From Cylicocyclus nassatus (taxonomy: Eukaryota > Nematoda > Chromadorea > Rhabditida > Strongylidae), in assembly GCA_958299035.1 (NCBI GenBank), contig CATQJL010000079.1:372001-436000 (forward strand): DNA of 64,000 bases. Reading direction: 5' to 3'. Below, piece after piece: positions 50,558-62,200 of the stretch. The notes under the pieces are model-generated. The model saw only the letters and a list, made by a program, of their open reading frames with translations. It was not told the origin of the DNA and did not search any database. Positions within the stretch are counted from its first letter, which is position 1. Each line of letters opens with the position of its first letter. The position numbers were made by a program, and so were the translations under genes.

Positions 50558-53500
50558 AACGATGCCGTTGATGCTACAGTTCGTGTGTTGCTATGCGAAT
50601 TCGCTGGCAAACAATTGCCACTGATGCAAGAGCTCGTGTGTGGCTGTCCGAATTTGCTGGCAAACGATGGCAAACGATGCCGTTGATGCGACAGTTCGTG
50701 TGTGGCTGTCCGAATTCGCTGGCAAACAATTGCCACTGATGCAACAGCTCGTGTGTGGCTGTCCGAATTCGCTGGCAAACAACGGCAAACGATGCCGTGG
50801 ATGCTACAGTTCGTGTGTTGCTATGCGAATTCGCTGGCAAACGATGGCACACGATGCCTTTGATGCTAAAGTTCGTGTGTAGCGGTGCGAGTACGCTGAC
50901 AAACGATGGCAAACGATGCCTTTGATGCTACAGCTCGTGTGTTGTTATGCAAATTCGCTGGAAAACAATTGCCACTGATGCAACAGCTCGTGTGTGGCTG
51001 TCCGAATTCGCTGGCAAACAATGGCAAACGATGCCGTGGATGCTACATTCGTGTGCTGCTTTTGGAATTCGCTGGCAAACGATGGTAAACGATGCCTTTG
51101 ATGCTGCAGCTCGTGTGCTGCTGTCCGAATTCGCTGGCAAACAATTGCTACTGATGCAACAGCTCGTGTGTGGCTGTCCTAATTCGCTGGCAAACAATGG
51201 CAAACGATGCCGTTGATGCTACAGCTCGTGTGTTGTTATGCAAATTCGCTGGCAAACAATTGCCACTGATGCAACAGCTCGTGTGTGGCTGTCCTAATTC
51301 GCTGGCAAACAATGGCAAACGATGCCGTGGATGCTACAGTTCGTGTGCTGCTTTTGGAATTCGCTGGCAAACGATGGTAAACGATGCCTTTGATGCTACA
51401 GCTCGTGTGCTGCTGTCTGAATTCGCTGGAAAACAATTGCCACTGATGCAACAGCTCGTGTGTGGCTGTCCTAATTCGCTGGCAAACAATGGCAAACGAT
51501 GCCGTTGATGCTACAGCTCGTGTGTTGTTATGCAAATTCCCTGGCAAACGATTGCCACTGATGCAACAGCTCGTGTGTGGCTGTCCTAATTCGCTGGCAA
51601 ACAAAGGCAAACGATGCCGTTGATGCTACAGTTCGTGTGCTGCTGTCCGAATTCGCTGGCAAACAATTGCCACTGATGCAACAGCTTGTGTGGCTGTCCG
51701 AATTCGCTGGCAAACAATGGCAAACGATGCCGTTGATGCTACAGTTCGTGTGTTGCTAGGCAAATTCGCTGGCAAACAATTGCCACTGATGCAACAGCTC
51801 GTGTGTGGCTGTCCGAATTCGCTGGCAAACGATGGCAAACGATGCCGTTGATGCTACAGCTCGCGTGTAGGGGTGCGAGTACGCTGGCAAACGATGGTAA
51901 ACGATGCCTTTGATGCTACAGCTCGTGTGGTGTTATGCAAATTCGCTGGCAAACAATTGCCGCTGATGCAACAGCTCGTGTGTAGCGGTGCGAGTACGCT
52001 GGCAAACGATGGCAAACGATGCCTTTGATGCTACAGCTCGTGTGTTGTTATGCAAATTCGCTGCTAAACAATTGCCACTGATGCAACAGCTCGTGTGTGG
52101 CTGTCCTAATTCGCTGGCAAACGATGGCAAACGATGCCTTTGTTGCTACAGTTCGTGTGTTGCTTAGGAATCCGTTGGCAAACGATGGTAAACGATGCCT
52201 TTGATGCTACAGCTCGTGTGTAGCGGTGCGAGTACGCTGACAAACGATGGCAAACGATGCCTTTGATGCTACAGCTCGTGTGTTGTTATGCAAATTCGCT
52301 GGCAAACAATTGCCACTGATGCAACAGCTAGTGTGTGGCTGTCCGAATTCGCTGGCAAACGATGGCAAACGATGCCGTTGATGCTACAGCTCGCGTGTAG
52401 GGGTGCGAGTACGCTGGCAAAGGATGGCAAACGAAGCCGTTGATGCTACAGCTCGTGTGGTGTTATGCAAATTCGCTGGCAAACAATTGCTACTGATGCA
52501 ACAGCTCGTGTGTGGCTGTCCTAATTCGCTGGCAAACAAAGGCAAACGATGCCGTTGATGCTACAGTTCGTGTGCTGCTGTCCGAATTCGCTGGCAAACA
52601 ATTGCCACTGATGCAACAGCTTGTGTGGCTGTCCGAATTCGCTGGCAAACAATGGCAAACGATGCCGTTGATGCTACAGTTCGTGTGTTGCTTAGGAATC
52701 CGTTGGCAAACGATGGTAAACGATGCCTTTGATGCTACAGCTCGTGTGTAGCGGTGCGAGTACGCTGACAAACGATGGCAAACGATGCCTTTGATGCTAC
52801 AGCTCGTGTGTTGTTATGCAAATTCGCTGGAAAACAATTGCCACTGATGCAACAGCTCGTGTGTGGCTGTCCGAATTCGCTGGCAAACGATGGTAAACGA
52901 TGCCTTTGATGCTGCAGCTCGTGTGCTGCTGTCCGAATTCGCTGGCAAACAATTGCTACTGATGCAGCAGCTCGTGTGTGGCTGTCCGAATTTGCTGGCA
53001 AACAATGGCAAACGATGCCGTTGATGCTACAGTTCGTGTGCTGCTTTTGGAATTCGCTGGCAAACGATGGCAAACGATGCCGTTGATGCTACAGCTCGCG
53101 TGTAGGGGTGCGAGTACGCTGGCAAACGATGGCAAACGATGCCGTTGATGCTACAGTTCGTGTGTTGCTTGGGAATCCGCTGGCAAACGATGGTAAACGA
53201 TGCCTTTGATGCTACAGCTCGTGTGCTGCTGTCCGAATTCGCTGGCAAACAATTGCCACTGATGCAACAGCTTGTGTGGCTGTCCGAATTCGCTGGCAAA
53301 CAATGGCAAACGATGCCGTTGATGCTACAGTTCGTGTGTTGCTATGCGAATTCGCTGGCAAACGATGGCAAACGATGCCTTTGTTGCTACAGTTCGTGTG
53401 TAGCGGTGCGAGTACGCTGACAAACGATGGCAAACGATGCCTTTGATGCTACAGCTCGTGTGTTGTTATGCAAATTCGCTGGAAAACAATTGCCACTGAT

Positions 53501-56500
53501 GCAACAGCTCGTGTGTGGCTGTCCGAATTTGCTGGCAAACGATGGCAAACGATGCCGTTGATGCTACAGCTCGCGTGTAGGGGTGCGAGTACGCTGGCAA
53601 ACGATGGTAAACGATGCCTTTGATGCTACAGCTCGTGTGTAGCGGTGCGAGTACGCTGACAAACGATGGCAAACGATGCCTTTGATGCTACAGCTCGTGT
53701 GTTGTTATGCAAATTCGCTGGAAAACAATTGCCACTGATGCAACAGCTCGTGTGTGGCTGTCCGAATTCGCTGGCAAACAATGGCAAACGATGCCGTGGA
53801 TGCTATAGTTCGTGTGCTGCTTTTGGAATTCGCTGGCAAACAATGGCAAACGATGCCGTTGATGCTACAGTTCGTGTGTTGCTATGCGAATTCGCTGGCA
53901 AACGATGCCTTTGATGCTACAGTTCGTGTGTTGCTTTAAGAATCCGCTGGCAAACGATGGCAAACGATGCCTTTGATGCTACAGCTCGTGTGTTGTTATG
54001 CAAATTCGCTGGAAAACAATTGCCACTGATGCAACAGCTCGTGTGTGGCTGTCCGAATTAGCTGGCAAACGATGGCAAACGATGCCGTTGATGCTACAGC
54101 TCGCGTGTAGGGGTGCGAGTACGCTGGCAAACGATCGCAAACGATGCCGTTGATGCTACAGTTCGTGTGTTGCTATGCGAATTCGCTGGCAAACGATGGC
54201 ACACGATGCCTTTGATGCTACAGCTCGTGTGTTGTTATGCAAATTCGCTGGAAAACAATTGCCACTGATGCAACAGCTCGTGTGTGGCTGTCCGAATTTG
54301 CTGGCAAACGATGGCAAACGATGCCATTGATGCTACAGCTCGCGTGTAGGGGTGCGAGTACGCTGGCAAACGATGGCAAACGATGCCGTTGATGCTACAG
54401 TTCGTGTGTTGCTTTAAGAATCCGCTGGCAAACGATGGCAAACGATGCCTTTGATGCTACAGCTCGTGTGTTGTTATGCAAATTCGCTGGAAAACAATTG
54501 CCACTGATGCAACAGCTCGTGTGTGGCTGTCCGAATTTGCTGGCAAACGATGGCAAACGATGCCGTTGATGCTACAGCTCGCGTGTAGGGGTGCGAGTAC
54601 GCTGGCAAACGATGGCAAACGATGCCGTTGATGCTACAGTTCGTGTGTTGCTATGCGAATTCGCTGGCAAACGATGGCACACGATGCCTTTGATGCTAAA
54701 GTTCGTGTGTTGCTTTAAGAATCCGCTGGCAAACGATGGTAAACGATGCCTTTGATGCAACAGCTCGTGTGTGGCTGTCCGAATTCGCTGGCAAACGATG
54801 CCGTTGATGCTACAGTTCGTGTGTTGCTATGCGAATTCGCTGGCAAACAATTGCCACTGATGCAAGAGCTCGTGTGTGGCTGTCCGAATTTGCTGGCAAA
54901 CGATGGCAAACGATGCCGTTGATGCGACAGTTCGTGTGTGGCTGTCCGAATTCGCTGGCAAACAATTGCCACTGATGCAACAGCTCGTGTGTGGCTGTCC
55001 GAATTCGCTGGCAAACAACGGCAAACGATGCCGTGGATGCTACAGTTCGTGTGTTGCTATGCGAATTCGCTGGCAAACGATGGCACACGATGCCTTTGAT
55101 GCTAAAGTTCGTGTGTAGCGGTGCGAGTACGCTGACAAACGATGGCAAACGATGCCTTTGATGCTACAGCTCGTGTGTTGTTATGCAAATTCGCTGGAAA
55201 ACAATTGCCACTGATGCAACAGCTCGTGTGTGGCTGTCCGAATTCGCTGGCAAACAATGGCAAACGATGCCGTGGATGCTACATTCGTGTGCTGCTTTTG
55301 GAATTCGCTGGCAAACGATGGTAAACGATGCCTTTGATGCTGCAGCTCGTGTGCTGCTGTCCGAATTCGCTGGCAAACAATTGCTACTGATGCAACAGCT
55401 CGTGTGTGGCTGTCCTAATTCGCTGGCAAACAATGGCAAACGATGCCGTTGATGCTACAGCTCGTGTGTTGTTATGCAAATTCGCTGGCAAACAATTGCC
55501 ACTGATGCAACAGCTCGTGTGTGGCTGTCCTAATTCGCTGGCAAACAATGGCAAACGATGCCGTGGATGCTACAGTTCGTGTGCTGCTTTTGGAATTCGC
55601 TGGCAAACGATGGTAAACGATGCCTTTGATGCTACAGCTCGTGTGCTGCTGTCTGAATTCGCTGGAAAACAATTGCCACTGATGCAACAGCTCGTGTGTG
55701 GCTGTCCTAATTCGCTGGCAAACAATGGCAAACGATGCCGTTGATGCTACAGCTCGTGTGTTGTTATGCAAATTCCCTGGCAAACGATTGCCACTGATGC
55801 AACAGCTCGTGTGTGGCTGTCCTAATTCGCTGGCAAACAAAGGCAAACGATGCCGTTGATGCTACAGTTCGTGTGCTGCTGTCCGAATTCGCTGGCAAAC
55901 AATTGCCACTGATGCAACAGCTTGTGTGGCTGTCCGAATTCGCTGGCAAACAATGGCAAACGATGCCGTTGATGCTACAGTTCGTGTGTTGCTAGGCAAA
56001 TTCGCTGGCAAACAATTGCCACTGATGCAACAGCTCGTGTGTGGCTGTCCGAATTCGCTGGCAAACGATGGCAAACGATGCCGTTGATGCTACAGCTCGC
56101 GTGTAGGGGTGCGAGTACGCTGGCAAACGATGGTAAACGATGCCTTTGATGCTACAGCTCGTGTGGTGTTATGCAAATTCGCTGGCAAACAATTGCCGCT
56201 GATGCAACAGCTCGTGTGTAGCGGTGCGAGTACGCTGGCAAACGATGGCAAACGATGCCTTTGATGCTACAGCTCGTGTGTTGTTATGCAAATTCGCTGC
56301 TAAACAATTGCCACTGATGCAACAGCTCGTGTGTGGCTGTCCTAATTCGCTGGCAAACGATGGCAAACGATGCCTTTGTTGCTACAGTTCGTGTGTTGCT
56401 TAGGAATCCGTTGGCAAACGATGGTAAACGATGCCTTTGATGCTACAGCTCGTGTGTAGCGGTGCGAGTACGCTGACAAACGATGGCAAACGATGCCTTT

Positions 56501-57185
56501 GATGCTACAGCTCGTGTGTTGTTATGCAAATTCGCTGGCAAACAATTGCCACTGATGCAACAGCTAGTGTGTGGCTGTCCGAATTCGCTGGCAAACGATG
56601 GCAAACGATGCCGTTGATGCTACAGCTCGCGTGTAGGGGTGCGAGTACGCTGGCAAAGGATGGCAAACGAAGCCGTTGATGCTACAGCTCGTGTGGTGTT
56701 ATGCAAATTCGCTGGCAAACAATTGCTACTGATGCAACAGCTCGTGTGTGGCTGTCCTAATTCGCTGGCAAACAAAGGCAAACGATGCCGTTGATGCTAC
56801 AGTTCGTGTGCTGCTGTCCGAATTCGCTGGCAAACAATTGCCACTGATGCAACAGCTTGTGTGGCTGTCCGAATTCGCTGGCAAACAATGGCAAACGATG
56901 CCGTTGATGCTACAGTTCGTGTGTTGCTTAGGAATCCGTTGGCAAACGATGGTAAACGATGCCTTTGATGCTACAGCTCGTGTGTAGCGGTGCGAGTACG
57001 CTGACAAACGATGGCAAACGATGCCTTTGATGCTACAGCTCGTGTGTTGTTATGCAAATTCGCTGGAAAACAATTGCCACTGATGCAACAGCTCGTGTGT
57101 GGCTGTCCGAATTCGCTGGCAAACGATGGTAAACGATGCCTTTGATGCTGCAGCTCGTGTGCTGCTGTCCGAATTCGCTGGCAAA
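48690..57185 (+). repeat. Array domain H: 4,236-bp tandem duplication
   Basis: Copy one runs from about 48,690 to 52,945 and copy two from about 52,945 to 57,185. GATCGC at 49,897 and 54,133, and the private GAATTAGCTGG with A at 49,824 and 54,060, are each exactly 4,236 bp apart. I found no difference in the many stretches compared. The junction is visible near 52,910-52,960: the sequence before it (GATGCTGCAG) matches the end of copy two, while the sequence after it (GATGCAGCAG, GAATTTGCTGG) matches the start of copy one. Confidence 0.85.
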
Positions 57186-59200
57186 CAATTGCTACTGATG
57201 CAACAGCTCGTGTGTGGCTGTCCTAATTCGCTGGCAAACAATGGCAAACGATGCCTTTGATGCTACAGCTCGTGTGGTGTTATGCAAATTCGCTGGCAAA
57301 CAATTGCCGCTGATGCAACAGCTCGTGTGTGGCTGTTCGGATTCGCTGGCAAACGATGGCAAACGAAGCCGTTGATGCTACAGCTCGCGTGTAGCGGTGC
57401 GAGTACGCTGGCAAACGATGGCAAACGATGCCGTTGATGCTACAATTCGTGTGTGGCTGTCCGAATTCGCTGGCAAACAATTGCCACTGATGCAACAGCT
57501 CGTGTGTGGCTGTCCGAATTCGCTCGCAAACAATGGCAAGCGAAGCCGTTGATGCTACAGTTCGTGAGTAGCTGTCCGAATTCACTGACAAACGATGGCA
57601 AACGATGCCTTTGATGCTACAGTTCGTGTGTTGCTTTAAGAATCCGCTGGCGAACGATGGTAAACGATGCTTTTGATGCTACAGCTCGTGTGTAGCGGTG
57701 CGAGTACGCTGACAAACGATGGCAAACGATGCCTTTGATGCTACAGCTCGTGTGTTGTTATGCAAATTCGCTGGCAAACAATTGCCACTGATGCAACAGC
57801 TCGTGTGTGGCTGTCCGAATTCGCTGGCAAACAATGGCAAACGATGCCGTTGATGCTACAGTTCGTGTGTTGCTATGCGAATTCACTGGCAAACGATGGC
57901 AAACGATGCCTTTGTTGCTACAGTTCGTGTGTTGCTTAGGAATCCGTTGGCAAACGATGGTAAACGATGCCTTTGATGCTACAGCTCGTGTGTAGCGGTG
58001 CGAGTACGCTGACAAACGATGGCAAACGATGCCTTTGATGCTACAGCTCGTGTGTTGTTATGCAAATTCGCTGGAAAACAATTGCCACTGATGCAACAGC
58101 TCGTGTGTGGCTGTCCGAATTCGCTGGCAAACGATGGTAAACGATGCCTTTGATGCTGCAGCTCGTGTGCTGCTGTCCGAATTCGCTGGCAAACAATTGC
58201 TACTGATGCAACAGCTCGTGTGTGGCTGTCCTAATTCGCTGGCAAACAATGGCAAACGATGCCGTTGATGCTACAGCTCGTGTGTTGTTATGCAAATTCG
58301 CTGGCAAACAATTGCCACTGATGCAACAGCTCGTGTGTGGCTGTCCGAATTCGCTGGCAAACGATGGCAAACGAAGCCGTTGATGCTACAGCTCGTGTGG
58401 TGTTATGCAAATTCGCTGGCAAACAATTGCCGCTGATGCAACAGCTCGTGTGTGGCTGTTCGGATTCGCTGGCAAACGATGGCAAACGAAGCCGTTGATG
58501 CTACAGCTCGCGTGTAGCGGTGCGAGTACGCTGGCAAACGATGGCAAACGATGCCGTTGATGCTACAATTCGTGTGTGGCTGTCCGAATTCGCTGGCAAA
58601 CAATTGCCACTGATGCAACAGCTCGTGTCTGGCTGTCCGAATTCGCTCGCAAACAATGGCAAGCGATGCCGTTGATGCTACAGTTCGTGAGTAGCTGTCC
58701 GAATTCACTGGCAAACGATGGCAAGCGATGCCTTTGATGCTACAGTTCGTGTGTTGCTTTAAGAATCCGCTGGCGAACGATGGTAAACGATGCTTTTGAT
58801 GCTACAGCTCGTGTGTAGCGGTGCGAGTACGCTGACAAACGATGGCAAACGATGCCTTTGATGCTACACCTCGTGTGTTGTTATGCAAATTCGCTGGCAA
58901 ACAATTGCCACTGATGCAACAGCTCGTGTGTGGCTGTCCGAATTCGCTGGCAAACGATGGTAAACGATGCCTTTGATGCTGCAGCTCGTATGCTGCTGTC
59001 CGAATTCGCTGGCAAACAATTGCTACTGATGCAACAGCTCGTGTGTGGCTGTCCTAATTCGCTGGCAAACAATGGCAAACGATGCCGTTGATGCTACAGT
59101 TCGTGTGTTGCTATGCGAATTCGCTGGCAAACGATGGCAAACGATGCCTTTGTTGCTACAGTTCGTGTGTTGCTTTCCGAATTCGCTGGCAAACGATGGT
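57185..59200 (+). repeat. Array domain I: 1,123-bp repeat
   Basis: The block at about 57,280-57,591 recurs at 58,403-58,714. Both carry the unusual GGCTGTTCGGATTCGC (near 57,333 and 58,456), TACAATTCGTG, GCTCGCAAACAATGG and CGTGAGTAGCTG. Small differences exist, for example CGAAGCCG near 57,541 against CGATGCCG near 58,664, and CTCGTGTGTGG against CTCGTGTCTGG. GGTGTTATGC cassettes (TTG changed to GTG) are typical. Confidence 0.8.
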
Positions 59201-62200
59201 AAACGATGCCGTTGATGCTACAGCTCGTGTGTTGCTTTAAGAATCCACTGGCAAACGATGGCAAACGATGCCGTTGATGCTACAGTTCGTGTGTTGCTTT
59301 AAGAATCCGCTGGCAACCGATGGCAAACGATGCCGTTGATGCTACAGTTCGTGTGTTGCTTTCCGAATTCGCTGGCAAACGATGGTAAACGATGCCTTTG
59401 ATGCTACAGCTCGTGTGTTGCTATGCGAATTCGCTGGCAAACGATGGCAAACGATGCCGTTGATGCTACAGTTCGTGTGTTGCTTTACGAATCCGCTAGC
59501 AAACGATGGCAAACGTTGCCACTGATGCAACAGCTCGTGTGTGGCTGTCCGAATTCGCTGGCAAACAATGGCAAACGATGCCGTTGATGCTACAGTTCGT
59601 GTGTTGCTTTCGGAATTCGCTGGCAAACGATGGTAAACGATGCCTTTGATGCTACAGCTCGTGTGTAGCGGTGCGAGTACGCTGACAAACGATGGCAAAC
59701 GATGCCGTTGATGCTACAGTTCGTGTGTTGCTTTCCGAATTCGCTGGCAAACGATGGTAAACGATGCCGTTGATGCTACAGCTCGTGTGTTGCTTTAAGA
59801 ATCCGCTGGCAAACGATGGCAAACGATGCCTTTGATGCTACAGTTCGTGTGTTGCTTTCCGAATTCGCTGGCAAACAATGGCAAACGATGCCGTTGATGC
59901 TACAGTTCGTGAGTGGCTGTCTGAATTCGCTGGCAAACAATGGTAAACGATGCCTTTGATGCTACAGTTCGTGTGTTGCTTTCCGAATTCGCTGGCAAAC
60001 GATGGTAAACGATGCCGTTGATGCTACAGCTCGTGTGTTGCTTTAAGAATCCGCTGGCAAACGATGGCAAACGATGCCGTTGATGCTACAGTTCGTGTGC
60101 TGCTTTCGGATTTCGCTGGCAAACGATGGCAAACGATGCCTTTGATGCTACAGCTCGTGTGCCGCTGTCCGAATTCGCTGGCAAACAATTGCCACTGATG
60201 CTAGAGCTCGTGTGCTGCTGTCCGAATTCGCTGGCTAACGATGGCAAACGATGCCGTTGATGCTACAGTTCGTGTGTTGCTTTCCGAATTCGCTGGCAAA
60301 CGATGGTAAACGATGCCTTTGATGCTACAGCTCGTGTGTTGCTATGCGAATTCGCTGGCAAACGATGGCAAACGATGCCGTTGATGCTACAGTTCGTGTG
60401 TTGCTTTACGAATCCGCTAGCAAACGATGGCAAACGTTGCCACTGATGCAACAGCTCGTGTGTGGCTGTCCGAATTCGCTGGCAAACAATGGCAAACGAT
60501 GCCGTTGATGCTACAGTTCGTGTGTTGCTTTCGGAATTCGCTGGCAAACGATGGTAAACGATGCCTTTGATGCTACAGCTCGTGTGTAGCGGTGCGAGTA
60601 CGCTGACAAACGATGGCAAACGATGCCGTTGATGCTACAGTTCGTGTGTTGCTTTCCGAATTCGCTGGCAAACGATGGTAAACGATGCCGTTGATGCTAC
60701 AGCTCGTGTGTTGCTTTAAGAATCCGCTGGCAAACGATGGCAAACGATGCCTTTGATGCTACAGTTCGTGTGTTGCTTTCCGAATTCGCTGGCAAACAAT
60801 GGCAAACGATGCCGTTGATGCTACAGTTCGTGAGTGGCTGTCTGAATTCGCTGGCAAACGATGGTAAACGATGCCTTTGATGCTACAGTTCGTGTGTTGC
60901 TTTCCGAATTCGCTGGCAAACGATGGTAAACGATGCCTTTGATGCTACAGCTCGTGTGTTGCTATGCGAATTCGCTGGCAAACGATGGCAAACGATGCCG
61001 TTGATGCTACAGTTCGTGTGTTGCTTTACGAATCCGCTAGCAAACGATGGCAAACGTTGCCACTGATGCAACAGCTCGTGTGTGGCTGTCCGAATTCGCT
61101 GGCAAACAATGGCAAACGATGCCGTTGATGCTACAGTTCGTGTGTTGCTTTCGGAATTCGCTGGCAAACGATGGTAAACGATGCCTTTGATGCTACAGCT
61201 CGTGTGTAGCGGTGCGAGTACGCTGACAAACGATGGCAAACGATGCCGTTGATGCTACAGTTCGTGTGTTGCTTTCCGAATTCGCTGGCAAACGATGGTA
61301 AACGATGCCGTTGATGCTACAGCTCGTGTGTTGCTTTAAGAATCCGCTGGCAAACGATGGCAAACGATGCCTTTGATGCTACAGTTCGTGTGTTGCTTTC
61401 CGAATTCGCTGGCAAACAATGGCAAACGATGCCGTTGATGCTACAGTTCGTGAGTGGCTGTCTGAATTCGCTGGCAAACGATGGTAAACGATGCCTTTGA
61501 TGCTACAGTTCGTGTGTTGCTTTCCGAATTCGCTGGCAAACGATGGTAAACGATGCCGTTGATGCTACAGCTCGTGTGTTGCTTTAAGAATCCGCTGGCA
61601 AACGATGGCAAACGATGCCGTTGATGCTACAGTTCGTGTGCTGCTTTCGGATTTCGCTGGCAAACGATGGCAAACGATGCCTTTGATGCTACAGCTCGTG
61701 TGCCGCTGTCCGAATTCGCTGGCAAACAATTGCCACTGATGCTAGAGCTCGTGTGCTGCTGTCCGAATTCGCTGGCTAACGATGGCAAACGATGCCGTTG
61801 ATGCTACAGTTCGTGTGTTGCTTTCGGAATTCGCTGGCAAACGATGGTAAACGATGCCTTTGATGCTACAGCTCGTGTGTAGCGGTGCGAGTACGCTGAC
61901 AAACGATGGCAAACGATGCCGTTGATGCTACAGTTCGTGTGTTGCTTTCCGAATTCGCTGGCAAACGATGGTAAACGATGCCGTTGATGCTACAGCTCGT
62001 GTGTTGCTTTAAGAATCCGCTGGCAAACGATGGCAAACGATGCCGTTGATGCTACAGTTCGTGTGCTGCTTTCGGATTTCGCTGGCAAACGATGGCAAAC
62101 GATGCCTTTGATGCTACAGCTCGTGTGCCGCTGTCCGAATTCGCTGGCAAACAATTGCCACTGATGCTAGAGCTCGTGTGCTGCTGTCCGAATTCGCTGG

